Positions 11,239-19,984 of a stretch of DNA of 64,000 bases are shown piece by piece. The DNA lies in NCBI RefSeq assembly GCF_014651135.1, contig NZ_BMWH01000007.1, positions 62,001 through 126,000 on the forward strand, written 5' to 3'. This DNA comes from Streptomyces echinoruber (GTDB lineage Bacteria; Actinomycetota; Actinomycetes; Streptomycetales; Streptomycetaceae). The notes beneath the pieces were generated by a model. The model had not been told where the DNA came from and ran no database searches. It saw only the letters and a program-made list of their open reading frames with translations. Both the position numbers and the translations under genes were made by a program. Numbering within the stretch: the first letter of the stretch is position 1; each line of letters starts with the position of its first letter.

Positions 11239-11604
11239 ATGGGCATCGATGAGTACGGCGGTGGTCAGGGGCCCCGGCCGGACGTGCTGGTGGTGACGGC
11301 GAACGACGTGCCCGGGCACCGGGTCCAGGAGGTGCTGGGCGAGGTCTTCGGGCTGACCGTCCGGTCCCGGCACCTCGGCAGCAAGATCGGCGCCGGTCTG
11401 AAGTCGGTGGTCGGCGGGGAGCTGCGCGGACTCACCAAGACCCTCGTCGAGACCCGCAACCAGGCCATGGAACGCCTCGTCGAGCAGGCCCGCGCGCGGG
11501 GTGCCAACGCGGTCCTCGCCTTCCGCTTCGACGTCACCGAGACGGCGGACATCGGCACGGAGGTGTGCGCGTACGGGACGGCGGTGGTGCTGGCCCGGGA
11601 GTGA
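11239..11604 (+). CDS. YbjQ/UPF0145 family protein
   Basis: Small protein (121 aa) of the YbjQ family (Pfam heavy-metal-binding, PF01906), which forms pentamers; its role is not established. Visible are DVLVVTANDVPGHRVQEVLG at the N-terminus, then GLKSVVGGELRGLTKTLVETR and ARGANAVLAFRFDV. The ATG at 11239 gives the family length; an in-frame start at 11170 would add 23 unrelated residues. A weak GGAAG lies about 10 nt before it. It ends in a stop-containing tandem repeat and converges on the DinB-like gene. Confidence 0.85.
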   Translation: MGIDEYGGGQGPRPDVLVVTANDVPGHRVQEVLGEVFGLTVRSRHLGSKIGAGLKSVVGGELRGLTKTLVETRNQAMERLVEQARARGANAVLAFRFDVTETADIGTEVCAYGTAVVLARE

Positions 11605-11755
11605 GTCCGGCCGGTAGGAGTGAGTCCGGCCGGTAAGAGTGAGTCCGGGTCAGTGCGGGCGCATCCGGGTCAGTGGGGATGAGTCCAGGTCGGCGGGAGC
11701 GAGTCCGGGCTGATGGGGGCGATTCCGGGCTGTTGGGGGGGGCGAGTCCGGGCCG
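11599..11755 (+). repeat. 19-20-bp tandem repeats that multiply the YbjQ-gene stop codon
   Basis: Units GAGTGAGTCCGGCCGGTAG at 11599-11617, 11618-11636 and 11637-11655 (the third diverged) are followed by about five degenerate units to 11755. The first contains the gene's own TGA (11602-11604). The next two add TGAs at +19 and +38, so all three frames are closed. Confidence 0.85.
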
Positions 11756-11788
11756 GGGCCGGGCGTGTCACCGGCCTCCCGGCCCCGG
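11753..11788. terminator. Bidirectional hairpin between convergent YbjQ-like and DinB-like genes
   Basis: Perfect 11-bp stem CCGGGGCCGGG (11753-11763) with 11778-11788, 14-nt loop, placed just after the DinB-like stop and after the 19-20-bp repeats. Confidence 0.7.
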
Positions 11789-11797
11789 ACGGAACAT

Positions 11798-12352
11798 CTA
11801 GGCGGGACCCGGGGCTCCGTTCCGGGCGAGGGCCACCAGCTCGAACGCCGTCCTGCCGTCCAGGGACTCGCGGATGATGTCGGCGTGGCCGGCGTGCCGG
11901 GCGGTCTCGCGGATGAGGTGCAGCAGCAGCCAGCGCAGCGAGACGCGCTCGTCCGGCGGGAACCAGGGGGCGTTCGGCAGCGGGAAGGTGACGTCCAGAC
12001 TGGGCGCCGAGCGGATGAACGCCTCCGTCTCGGCGGCGACCTTCTCCCAGTACTCCAGCTGGGAGGCGACCGTCTCCTCGCCGGTCAGCCGGAAGCACTC
12101 GTGCCAGTTCGACTCGTTCCGCTCGACCGCCGGCGGCTCGCCCTTGGCGCGGGCGATCCAGCCCTGTTCGACCTCGGCGACGTGCTTGACCAGCCCGCCG
12201 AGCGACAGCTCGCTCGCGCTGGGGGTGCTGCGGGCCTGCTCCTCCGTCAGACCGAGCACGGCCCGGCGGATGCCGCCGCGCTGCTCGTCGAGGAAGGCGA
12301 GAAGCGCCCCGCGCTCGTCGCCCGGTGCCTCGGCGCGTACGTGCATGACCAT
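11798..12352 (-). CDS. DinB/DUF664 family protein, probable thiol-dependent metalloenzyme
   Basis: 184-aa four-helix DinB_2 (DUF664) protein. Metal-binding histidines typical of the fold are visible: GLVKHVAEVEQGW in the first half and HLIRETARHAGHADIIRE near the C-terminus. In actinobacteria this superfamily includes mycothiol- and bacillithiol-dependent transferases, but the substrate cannot be told from sequence. The ATG at 12350-12352 is chosen because AAAGG sits about 8 nt upstream; an in-frame GTG at 12361 overlaps that site. Confidence 0.82.
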   Translation of the reverse strand: MVMHVRAEAPGDERGALLAFLDEQRGGIRRAVLGLTEEQARSTPSASELSLGGLVKHVAEVEQGWIARAKGEPPAVERNESNWHECFRLTGEETVASQLEYWEKVAAETEAFIRSAPSLDVTFPLPNAPWFPPDERVSLRWLLLHLIRETARHAGHADIIRESLDGRTAFELVALARNGAPGPA

Positions 12353-12503
12353 GACAGCCACCTTTCGTCGGGTCCGGTTTTCCTGACACCGACGACGCTA
12401 CGGCCCCTTGCGGTCAGGTTCTGTCCGCAAGGGGCCCGGCGATGGAAGTGCGGGGCTGAACGGAGGTGAACAGGGGAACGCGGTCGGTCGCGACCGGAAC
12501 GAG

Positions 12504-12557
12504 CCGGAATGGCCAGAACGGCCAGAACGGCCAGGACGGTCGGAACGGTCAGAACGG
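12504..12557 (-). repeat. Six 9-bp tandem repeats at the aldehyde dehydrogenase stop
   Basis: The + strand carries CC(A/G)GAACGG-like 9-mers at 12504, 12513, 12522, 12531, 12540 and 12549. The last copy includes the gene's final codons and TGA (12549-12551). Nine is a multiple of three, so unlike the other gene-end arrays here no extra frames are stopped. Confidence 0.8.
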
Positions 12558-14009
12558 GAAGCCGCTCCGGCCGTGCTGGACCGAGATCCACTTCAGCGTG
12601 GTGAAGGCGTCCAGGGTGGTCTCGCCGTTGAGGCGGCCCACGCCGGAGTTCTTCTCGCCGCCGAAGGGGACGAGCGGCTCGTCGTGCACGGTGCCGTCGT
12701 TGACGTGGAACATGCCGGTGTCGATCTGCTTGGCGAAGTTCACGCCGCGCTCGACGTCGGCGGTGTGCACGGCGCCGCTGAGGCCGTACGGGGTGTCGTT
12801 GACGATGCGCACCGCCTCCTCCTCGCCGTCGAAGGGGATGAGGAAGGCGACCGGGCCGAAGATCTCCTGCCGCAGCAGGGCGGAGTCGGCGGGCACGTCG
12901 GTCAGGACGGACGGCTCGACGAGGGTGTCGCGGGTCTCGCCGCGCACCAGGGCGGTGGCGCCCTCGGCGAGGGCCTGCTCGACGGCGCCGGAGACGGCAT
13001 CCGCCTGCTGGGAGTTGATCACCGGGCCGATCACCGTCTGCGGGTCGCTGGGGTCGCCGACCTTCAGGGACCTGACCTTGGTGACGAACTTCTCGGTGAA
13101 CTCCGCCTGCACCGAGCGGTCGACCAGGATGCGGTTGGCGGCCATGCAGACCTGGCCCTGGTGGACGTAGCGGCTGAAGACGGCGGCGTCGACGGCGTAG
13201 TCGAGGTCGGCGTCGTCGAGGACGACCAGCGCGCTGTTGCCGCCCAGTTCGAGGACCGCGCGCTTGAACTGCGCGGCGCAGACGGTGGCGACGTGACGGC
13301 CGACCTTGTCGGAGCCGGTGAAGGAGATGACCTTCGGAACGGGATGCTCCAGGAAGGCGTCACCGATCTCCGCGACGTCCGTGATGAGGACGTTGAGCAG
13401 GCCGGCGGGCAGACCCGCGTCCTCGAAGATCTTCGCGATCAGGGAGCCGCCGGTGATCGGGGTGTTCTGGTGCGGCTTGAGGACGACGGCGTTGCCGAGC
13501 GCGAGCGCCGGCGCGACCGACTTGAGCGACAGCAGGAACGGGAAGTTGAAGGGGCTGATCACGCCGACGACGCCGACGGGGACGCGGTAGAGGCGGTTCT
13601 CCTTGCCGTCGATCGGGGAGGGGAGGATCCGGCCCTCGGGACGCAGCGCCAGGTGGATCGACTCGCGCAGGAACTCCTTGGCGAGGTGCAGTTCGAAGCC
13701 GGCCTTCAGGTGGGTGCCGCCCAGCTCGGCGATGATCACCTCGGTGATCTCCCGCTCGCGCTCCTCGATCAGCCGCAGCGCTCTCTCGAACACCGCGCGA
13801 CGGGAGTAGGGGTTGGTCGCGGCCCACTCCTTCTGGGCGCGGGCGGCCGCCCGGTAGGCCTCGTCGACCTCCTCGGCCGTGGCTATGGTGATCGAGGCGA
13901 GCTTCTCGCCGTTGTACGGGTTGAAGTCGATGATGTCCCAGGAGCCTGTGCCCGGGCGCCACTCACCACCGATGTACTGCTGGGCCAGCTCGGTGAAGTA
14001 GGACGACAT
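12549..14009 (-). CDS. Aldehyde dehydrogenase (benzaldehyde/vanillin dehydrogenase-like)
   Basis: NAD(P)-dependent oxidation of an aldehyde to the acid. The 486-aa protein shows the Rossmann entry ISPFNFPFLLSLKS (151-164) and the cofactor-binding VVLKPHQNTP. The general base glutamate lies in LELGGNSA (Glu254), the nucleophile cysteine in GQVCMAANR (Cys288), and EIFGPVAFLIPF follows near the C-terminus. Overall pattern is closest to aromatic aldehyde dehydrogenases; the natural substrate is not deducible. ATG at 14007-14009 has GAGGGG about 6 nt upstream; the frame remains open further upstream to 14111. Confidence 0.9.
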   Translation of the reverse strand: MSSYFTELAQQYIGGEWRPGTGSWDIIDFNPYNGEKLASITIATAEEVDEAYRAAARAQKEWAATNPYSRRAVFERALRLIEEREREITEVIIAELGGTHLKAGFELHLAKEFLRESIHLALRPEGRILPSPIDGKENRLYRVPVGVVGVISPFNFPFLLSLKSVAPALALGNAVVLKPHQNTPITGGSLIAKIFEDAGLPAGLLNVLITDVAEIGDAFLEHPVPKVISFTGSDKVGRHVATVCAAQFKRAVLELGGNSALVVLDDADLDYAVDAAVFSRYVHQGQVCMAANRILVDRSVQAEFTEKFVTKVRSLKVGDPSDPQTVIGPVINSQQADAVSGAVEQALAEGATALVRGETRDTLVEPSVLTDVPADSALLRQEIFGPVAFLIPFDGEEEAVRIVNDTPYGLSGAVHTADVERGVNFAKQIDTGMFHVNDGTVHDEPLVPFGGEKNSGVGRLNGETTLDAFTTLKWISVQHGRSGFPF

Positions 14010-14155
14010 GTGGACCCCTCGAATCCCTCGCCGCGGCGACGACTGCACGGACGCCTGAACAGGCGTCATCGTACGCTCGTTCCAAGCGAGTTGAGGGGGA
14101 GCTTCGGTCAACTCGCGGACAACTCGAGGGGTGTCCGCGGGGCCGCCCGTTCCCG

Positions 14156-14252
14156 GGCCGGCCGGTCACCGGGCCATCCGGCCACTCGGTCTCCCGGTCT
14201 CCCGGTCTCCCGGTCACCTGACCACCCGGCCACCCGGTCACTCGGTCATCCG
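14156..14252. repeat. Degenerate CCCGGTCTC/CCCGGTCAC repeats after the XRE gene
   Basis: About ten imperfect 8-9-bp units lie between the XRE stop (14265) and the dehydrogenase start. On the minus strand several contain GGTGACCGG, hence many TGAs downstream of the real stop. Confidence 0.6.
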
Positions 14253-14264
14253 GCTCCCTGATCG

Positions 14265-15125
14265 TCAGATCAGCTGCAGCAGGCCCCGCAGCAGGTCGCG
14301 GCTCTCGTCCGGGCCGGGACTGTCGTGCTGCAGTTCCTTCATCGCCTTCTCGTACTGGGCAACGTCCTCCCCCTTGTCCAGGTAGAGGGCGCTGGTGAGC
14401 TGCTCCAGGTAGACCACGTCCGACAGGTCGGACTCCGGGAAGCTCAGGATCGTGAAGGCGCCGGACTCGCCGGAGTGCCCGCCGAAGCTGAACGGCATGA
14501 CCTGCAGCCGCACGTTCTCCCGCTCGGACATCTCGATCAGGTGCTGGATCTGGCCACGCATCACCTCGCGGTCGCCGTAGGGGCGGCGCAGCGCGGCCTC
14601 GTCCAGAACGATGTGGAACTCCGGGGCGCTCTCGGAGACGAGGTGCTTCTGCCGCTCCAGGCGCAGCGCCACACGCTTCTCGACGTCCGCCTCGCTCGCG
14701 CCCTTCATGCCGCGCCGGACGACCGCGCGGGCGTAGTCCTCGGTCTGCAGCAGACCGTGCACGAACTGCACCTCGTAGGCGCGGATCAGGGACGCCGCAC
14801 CCTCCAGGCCGACGTACGTCGGGAACCAGCTGGGCAGCACGTCCGAGTAGCTGTGCCACCAGCCGGCGACGTTCGCCTCCCGGGCCAGGGACACCAGGGA
14901 CGCGCGCTCCTGCTCGTCCGTGATGCCGTACAGCGTCAGCAGGTCCTCCACGTCCCTCGTCTTGAAGCTCACCCGGCCCAGCTCCATCCGGCTGATCTTC
15001 GATTCCGAGGCACGGATGTGGTACCCCGCCGCCTCGCGCGTGATCCCCCGAGCTTCACGCAGTCGCCTGAGTTGCGAGCCGAGCAGCATGCGCCGCACCA
15101 CCGATCCGGGCTCTCCCGCGCTCAC
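14265..15125 (-). CDS. XRE helix-turn-helix regulator with DUF5753 domain
   Basis: Member of the large Streptomyces regulator family (WhiJ / Scr1-like) that pairs an N-terminal Cro/CI-type HTH with a C-terminal DUF5753 domain and acts with small DUF397 proteins. The HTH spans about residues 14-70 (LGSQLRRLREARGITREAAG, then ASESKISRMELG). DUF5753 covers about 100-275 (WFPTYVGLEGAASLIRAYE, VHGLLQTEDYARAV). GTG at 15123-15125 is favoured because GGGGAGG lies 9 nt upstream; a TTG at 15143 is in frame. It is divergent from the ATPase gene, with the DUF397 gene beyond it. Confidence 0.9.
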   Translation of the reverse strand: MSAGEPGSVVRRMLLGSQLRRLREARGITREAAGYHIRASESKISRMELGRVSFKTRDVEDLLTLYGITDEQERASLVSLAREANVAGWWHSYSDVLPSWFPTYVGLEGAASLIRAYEVQFVHGLLQTEDYARAVVRRGMKGASEADVEKRVALRLERQKHLVSESAPEFHIVLDEAALRRPYGDREVMRGQIQHLIEMSERENVRLQVMPFSFGGHSGESGAFTILSFPESDLSDVVYLEQLTSALYLDKGEDVAQYEKAMKELQHDSPGPDESRDLLRGLLQLI

Positions 15126-15341
15126 GTTCGTCAGCCTCCCCAACGTCTTCAGGGATCGCAGTCTGCCACTAAAACACTCCGAGCTGTACTCGTCCGGTTA
15201 CAGATACGGCAAGGAGCCGGAGGCCGGAGGGGCACGGAGACCGGTGGGGACGGGGCGAGAAGGGGCGGCGAGACAGGTGGGAGGCGCGGAGAGGGCAGAA
15301 AAAATGGCCGGGAATCGGTACGTCAGCACCTATTTCGGTCG

Positions 15342-15389
15342 CGTGCACGTGCATCTGCCCTTGCATCTGATGTTCCCATCCGAAACGAT
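15342..15389 (+). promoter_or_regulatory. Shared 17-bp motif and promoter before the ATPase gene
   Basis: CGTGCACGTGCATCTGC at 15342-15358 is followed after 3 nt by TGCAT. TTGCAT (15361-15366), a 17-nt spacer and AACGAT (15384-15389) form a plausible -35/-10 pair, 54 nt before the start codon. The same motif with the same layout precedes the DUF397 gene at 16678-16725. Confidence 0.65.
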
Positions 15390-15443
15390 GGTCCCGCGCC
15401 ACCGCCGCATCGCTACGACCGCGAATTCCCGGGAGTGCCTCGC

Positions 15444-15968
15444 ATGGGGACGAATGGATCGACCATGCTCGAGCCGTTACGGCAGGGCCTTCCGCCACTG
15501 GATCCCGCGGCCGTGTCCAACGCCGCCTCGTGCGCCCTGCCCGCCCGCCACGACGCGGTGCGCGAAGCCCGGCGCTTCACCCGCGGCACACTGGAGCAGT
15601 GGCACGTCGGCGAGCGTTTCGACGACATCTGCCTGGTGGTCTCCGAACTCGTCACCAACGCCCTGCGGCACGCGCTGCCGGCCTCCGCGGCCTCCCCGGT
15701 CCGCGCGGCCGGCGAGGTGGCCGCGCCGGGGGGACTCCCGCCCGTGCGGCTGCACCTGATGCTGTGGACGGGACGCCTGGTGTGCGCGGTGCGCGATCCC
15801 AGCTACGACGGTCCCGTGGCCAGCGACCCGGACGACTGCTCCGCGGAGTCCGGACGCGGGCTGTTCCTCGTCGACTCCTTCAGCGACGGCTGGGGCTGGC
15901 ACCCGCTCTCCGGGCCGGTGGGCGGGAAGGTCGTGTGGGCGCTCTTCCGGCTGCCCCAGGACTGGTAG
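15444..15968 (+). CDS. RsbW-like ATP-binding protein (HATPase_c_2)
   Basis: 174-aa GHKL-fold protein related to anti-sigma-factor kinases of the RsbW/SpoIIAB type. The N box is FDDICLVVSELVTNALRHALP, with Glu and Asn at the kinase positions retained. The G1 box is CAVRDPSYDGP and the G2 box ESGRGLFLVDSFSDGWGW. Such proteins accompany XRE-DUF5753 and DUF397 genes in Streptomyces; partner and target are unknown. ATG at 15444 has GGGAG 8 nt before it. It is divergent from the XRE regulator. Confidence 0.88.
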   Translation: MGTNGSTMLEPLRQGLPPLDPAAVSNAASCALPARHDAVREARRFTRGTLEQWHVGERFDDICLVVSELVTNALRHALPASAASPVRAAGEVAAPGGLPPVRLHLMLWTGRLVCAVRDPSYDGPVASDPDDCSAESGRGLFLVDSFSDGWGWHPLSGPVGGKVVWALFRLPQDW

Positions 15969-15980
15969 ACACAGGGATTT

Positions 15981-16055
15981 GCAGGACACGGCCCCGCAGG
16001 ACATGGGCCCCGCAGGACACGGGCCCCGCAGGACACGGGCCCCGCAGGACATGGG
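15981..16055 (+). repeat. 16-bp tandem repeat downstream of the ATPase gene
   Basis: Four nearly identical units CCCCGCAGGACA(T/C)GGG at 15992-16007, 16008-16023, 16024-16039 and 16040-16055, with a partial copy from 15981. They begin 13 nt after the stop codon. The rest of the gap to 16345 shows GC-rich sequence with no gene that I can recognise. Confidence 0.85.
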
Positions 16056-16345
16056 AACTTGCGGGGCACGGGGACGTGCAGGGTGCAGGGACTCGTGGAG
16101 CACGAGGATGGATGCATGGGGCATGCCGACTGACCGCCCTGCCCTGGTGACCCCGCCCCACGGCTGTCCTTGCGGCCTTCACGGCCGGTCCCACGGCCGG
16201 CCCCACGGCGCGGAGGCGCACGCACGGCGGCGCGGGAACGTGCGCACGCCGAAGCGGGCGGGGCCGTCGTACGCGCCGGAGTGCGCCCGCGTGCGGCGGG
16301 CGTCCCGCGGCGCCCCGGCGACCCGGCGCCTTTTCCGTTTCCGGA

Positions 16346-16615
16346 TCAGCCCGCGATCAGGTGGTCGAACTCGCCGTCCTTGACGCCCAGCAGCATCGCC
16401 TCGATCTCGGCGCGCGTATAGACGAGGGCGGGGCCGTCCGGGAACCGGGAGTTGCGCACGGCCACGTCCCCTCCGGGCAGCCGCGCGAACTCCACGCAGG
16501 AACCCTGCGAGTTGCTGTGGCGGCTCTTCTGCCAGGCCACCCCACGCAGTTGCGTGGCCGCCATGCCGTTGTACACGTCGTACCCCCCGCACACGCCGTC
16601 GACGTCGTGTTCCAC
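16346..16615 (-). CDS. DUF397 small protein
   Basis: 89-aa DUF397 protein with the family core VAWQKSRHSNSQGSCVEFAR, VAVRNSRFPDGPALVYT and a final DGEFDHLI. DUF397 proteins occur next to XRE-DUF5753 regulators and are thought to bind them, in a toxin-antitoxin-like or regulator-modulator pair (as for Scr1/Scr2 and WhiJ). GTG at 16613-16615 has GGGGAG 6 nt upstream. It is carried on the same strand as the XRE gene but separated from it by the divergent ATPase gene. Confidence 0.9.
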   Translation of the reverse strand: MEHDVDGVCGGYDVYNGMAATQLRGVAWQKSRHSNSQGSCVEFARLPGGDVAVRNSRFPDGPALVYTRAEIEAMLLGVKDGEFDHLIAG

Positions 16616-16677
16616 AGGTCGCTCCCCGGTGGTGCACTGGCTGGTGTGGCCATTGGTGCATTGGTCAACTGAACCGG

Positions 16678-16725
16678 ATCATAGCTGTGTTCACGTGCAT
16701 ATGCATGCGCAGATGCACGTGCACG
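16678..16725 (-). promoter_or_regulatory. Shared 17-bp motif and promoter before the DUF397 gene
   Basis: On the minus strand CGTGCACGTGCATCTGC (16725-16709) is followed after 3 nt by TGCAT. ATGCAT (16706-16701), a 17-nt spacer and TATGAT (16683-16678) form a good promoter. It matches the arrangement at 15342-15389 in 22 of 25 motif positions, with identical spacing to the hexamers. Confidence 0.7.
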
Positions 16726-16921
16726 AGGGGTGGTCCCTCGGTTACAGCTCCCCCGAGGACCCGACGCACCCCTTCAATGTTGGACGAGTGCTTCGCCGGA
16801 AGCGTTCCCGCCGCACTCGCCCCCCTGGGGCCGCGGAGAGGGTGGGAGAGGGTGCTGGTAGCTTGCTGCGGTCGCTTCCGGCCGGCCTGGCCGGCGGGCC
16901 GCAGCAGTTTGGGGGCTTCCA

Positions 16922-17491
16922 GTGACTTCGGCGACCACGGCTACCACGGTGACCCTCTCACGGCGGACGCGCGGGCCGTCCCGCCGGGCGGTACGCGTCG
17001 CGACCGCGGCCGCCGCGCTGGCCGGCGCGCTCGCGCTGACCGCGTGCAGCGGCGGCTCGGGCGACTCGGCGGGCGGCTCCCCCTCCACCTCCGGCACGGC
17101 CGCCACGGCGTCGGCCGGCGCGTCCGCGTCCGCCTCCGCGGACACCGGCGGCGGGACGGGCGCCACGCCGTCCGCCGGTGACAAGCTGCAGGGCAGCTGG
17201 CTCGCCACCACGGGCGGCAAGGCCGTCGTCCTGGTGTTCAACGGCGAGCAGGCCGGGCTCTTCACCACCGGCGGGACCATGTGCAGCGGCACGGTGGAAG
17301 AGCGGGCGGGCAGGCGGACGATCCACCTCCAGCGCACCGCCGGCAACCGGAACCGCGTCGACGGCGTGGTCGATTCCGTCGGCAGGAACACCCTGAAGGT
17401 CACCTGGGAGGGGTACGGCAGGGAGACCTTCCGCCGGGCGGAGGGCGGCCGGCTGCCGACGGGGCTGCCGACGGCGGGCTCGGGCTCCTGA
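16922..17491 (+). CDS. Predicted lipoprotein, function unknown
   Basis: 189-aa secreted lipoprotein. It has a basic N-terminus, a hydrophobic stretch and a lipobox LTAC with the modified Cys at about residue 42. A Ser/Gly/Ala/Thr-rich linker (43-85) precedes a small globular domain (LQGSWLATTGGKAVVLVFNG...KVTWEGYGRETF) that resembles small lipocalin-like beta domains only superficially. GTG start with GGGGG just upstream. The 306-bp gap before it holds the DUF397 promoter and probably this gene's own promoter, which I could not pin down. Confidence 0.75.
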   Translation: MTSATTATTVTLSRRTRGPSRRAVRVATAAAALAGALALTACSGGSGDSAGGSPSTSGTAATASAGASASASADTGGGTGATPSAGDKLQGSWLATTGGKAVVLVFNGEQAGLFTTGGTMCSGTVEERAGRRTIHLQRTAGNRNRVDGVVDSVGRNTLKVTWEGYGRETFRRAEGGRLPTGLPTAGSGS

Positions 17492-17607
17492 CCCGGGGTG
17501 GCCGCCGGGTCTCCGGTCACACCCGGTACCGGCGAGGCGAGCGAGCCGGACCGGGGCCGGTGCGGGATGATCCTGGGGCATCGTCACGAACCTCAGGGGA
17601 CCACCTC

Positions 17608-18159
17608 ATGCGCACCTTCCCGATCACGCTCACCGTCACCGCTCTCGCCTCCGCCCTGCTGCTGACCGGCTGCGGCAGCGGCGGTGACGGCGGCGGCAGC
17701 GGCGAGAAGAACACGGGGAGCGGGAGCAAGAACGCCGGCGCCGCCGCGTGCCGGCTGAGCGACATCGGCCTGCGGGTCGGACCGGCCAATGCCGCGCCGG
17801 TCGCCGGCGACACCGGCAACGTGCCCGTCACCCTGACCAACCGCGGCTCCACCTGCACCCTCCAGGGCTTCCCGGGCGTCAGGCTGACCGCCGGGAGCAC
17901 TTCGGTGTCCGTCCCCTCGGAGAAGGGCGCCCAGCCGCAGAAGCTGACCCTGCCCGAGAACGGCACCGCCTCCTTCACCCTCACCTACGTGCGGGGCGGA
18001 GCGAGCGGCGCCGGCAGCCTCGCCGCCAGGACGCTGACGATCAGCCTCCCGGGCTCCGGCGCCCACCAGAGCCACCCGTGGTCGTACGGCCCGGTCGCCC
18101 TGAAGAGCGGCGGCACCCCCGACGCCACGGTCAGCGCTTTCCAGCAGGCCGGGGACTGA
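17608..18159 (+). CDS. DUF4232-containing lipoprotein
   Basis: 183-aa lipoprotein with lipobox LLTGC (Cys at residue 22), a Gly/Ser linker and a DUF4232 domain. The domain shows AAACRLSDIGLRVGPANAAP, VTLTNRGSTCTLQGFPGVRL with its paired Cys, and a C-terminal beta-rich part. DUF4232 proteins are common extracellular actinobacterial lipoproteins without known function. ATG at 17608 follows AGGGGACC. It lies 116 nt after the previous lipoprotein gene, possibly in the same transcript. Confidence 0.82.
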   Translation: MRTFPITLTVTALASALLLTGCGSGGDGGGSGEKNTGSGSKNAGAAACRLSDIGLRVGPANAAPVAGDTGNVPVTLTNRGSTCTLQGFPGVRLTAGSTSVSVPSEKGAQPQKLTLPENGTASFTLTYVRGGASGAGSLAARTLTISLPGSGAHQSHPWSYGPVALKSGGTPDATVSAFQQAGD

Positions 18160-18379
18160 GACAGGGACCACGCCCCGGGGGCCGAACGCGGGCCACCGCC
18201 ACCGGCGGGACTGTCCTACTCCCCACCGCGCCGGCGAGACCTGCCCGGGTCGCGGCCGCAGCCGGTGACAGTCACCCGAGTCCCACCGCGGCGGGTGCCG
18301 CCGGCCCCGGCCCCCACCGCGACCGGCGCGGCACCCGTCCGCACCTCACCCGAGAGCTCACCCGAGACCCGTCCGCGCC

Positions 18380-19555
18380 TTATCCGAGCCGCGGACGGGC
18401 CCGCACCTGGGCGCGGTCCGCGGCGCGGGCGCCCTCCGTCCAGCCGGCGGCGTCGTTGACCCCGCGCAGCCGGGTGGTGGTCGTCTCCGGGAACATCCGG
18501 TCGAGGCGTTCGGTGACCGCCGCCTCGCGGCTCGCCAGGGCCGGCAGCAGGTCCCGCGCGTCCGCCTCGCCCACCTCGGTCCCGGCGTGCTCGGCGGCGG
18601 CCGCGAGGCGGGTGCCTATGCGGTGGGCGTAGGCGGCGAGGAACGACTGCCGGAAGGCTTTCGTGCGCTTCCGGCCGCCCGCGCGCTGCGCCGCCTCCGC
18701 CCTGGTCATCGCGGATTCGGCCTGCACGAGCAGCGAGGCGTAGAGGAGCTCGACGGCCTCCAGGTCCGGGGCGAAGCCGACGACGGTGGAGAAGCCGAGG
18801 GCCTCGTTCCACACCGCGCGGCAGTGGTTGGCGGTGGCGACCGCGTCCAGCAGCACCGCCTTGGCCTGCTCGTACGGCGGGTCGACACCGATCCGGCAGG
18901 CGCCGGGTGCGCCGGTGCCGGAGCCGTCCCCGGGCGTGCGGGCGGCGAGGAGGGCCTCGTCGATGCTGTGCCGGGCCATGAGTTCCTGCGCCTTGGCGGT
19001 CAGCGCTTCGGCCTCCTCCGGGTAGCCCGTCGCCTCGGCCTTGGCGAGCAGGGCGCGCACGCGCGTGAGGACGCGGGACTCCGGGCGGGCGCGGCCGGAA
19101 CCGGCGGCGGGGGCGGATCCGCCGGGGGCCGCGTCCGCGGGGTCCAGGGGTTCGAGGGGAGGCAGGCGCAGCAGCAGCCGGTACAGCTCCAGGACGGCGG
19201 TGGCGCGGGTGAAACGGTCGGTGCGGGGCGGCGGGGCGGTGGGAAGCTCGGCGAGCTGGGCGGACCAGCGCGGGCCGCGCGGGCCGTCGTACGGCGCCTG
19301 CTCCCGGATCAGCGCGGCGACCAGCCGTACGTGCACCTCGTCCAGCTCGCGCCGCACGATCCGCACCACGTCCGCCGGCTGCCAGCCGCGCCGCCAGGCC
19401 GTCGCGACGAACTCCCGCCCGCGCCGGCCCAGTTCGCCGTCCGCCTCCGGGTCGGCGGCGAGCAGGGAGGCCCCGGTGTCGAGGGTGTCGTCGGTCCCGG
19501 CGTACAAGGCGGCCCGGAAGGCGCGTTCGACGGTGCTGCTGCTGGTCGTGGTCAC
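18380..19555 (-). CDS. DUF2786 domain protein
   Basis: 391-aa cytosolic protein. The DUF2786 motif RVRALLAKAEATGYPEEAEAL...KAQELMARHSID occupies about residues 165-205. The N-terminal part resembles a helical domain common to Streptomyces members, and a C-terminal helical segment carries KRTKAFRQSFLAAYAHRIG. Its function is unknown. GTG start at 19553-19555. The 220 bp between this gene and the upstream lipoprotein gene (convergent) contain no recognisable element. Confidence 0.8.
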   Translation of the reverse strand: MTTTSSSTVERAFRAALYAGTDDTLDTGASLLAADPEADGELGRRGREFVATAWRRGWQPADVVRIVRRELDEVHVRLVAALIREQAPYDGPRGPRWSAQLAELPTAPPPRTDRFTRATAVLELYRLLLRLPPLEPLDPADAAPGGSAPAAGSGRARPESRVLTRVRALLAKAEATGYPEEAEALTAKAQELMARHSIDEALLAARTPGDGSGTGAPGACRIGVDPPYEQAKAVLLDAVATANHCRAVWNEALGFSTVVGFAPDLEAVELLYASLLVQAESAMTRAEAAQRAGGRKRTKAFRQSFLAAYAHRIGTRLAAAAEHAGTEVGEADARDLLPALASREAAVTERLDRMFPETTTTRLRGVNDAAGWTEGARAADRAQVRARPRLG

Positions 19556-19984
19556 GCATCGATCGTGGCACGCGGCGCCGACACGGCGTCCACGCCTGTG
19601 GAAAACCTCGCCGCGGGCGCTGCCGCCGCAGCCCCCGCCCGTGCGAAACCCGTGCGAGACCGACGGCGGTCACCGCCCCGGTGCCGCGCCCCGCACCGCC
19701 CCGGTGCCGTGCACCGCACCCCCGACCAGCCCGGTCCCGCCCTCCGGAAACCACTCACCGTCGCCTCGCCGCGCGCCGGGCAGGGCGCCCTTCGACACGT
19801 CTCCCCGCGCGACGTCCCCGGTCGCCGCCTTCGCGCTCCGCGTCACCCCGGGACCGACATGTTCCTCGTCTCCTTCACCGTCGCGAGGGCCGGGCGGCGC
19901 GGGCCCGGAACGTCTTCGGCGGCGCGATCCTCACGGGGCCGGCGGTGCGTGCGGCCGACGGCCGGCCCGAAGCAACCCCCTTTC

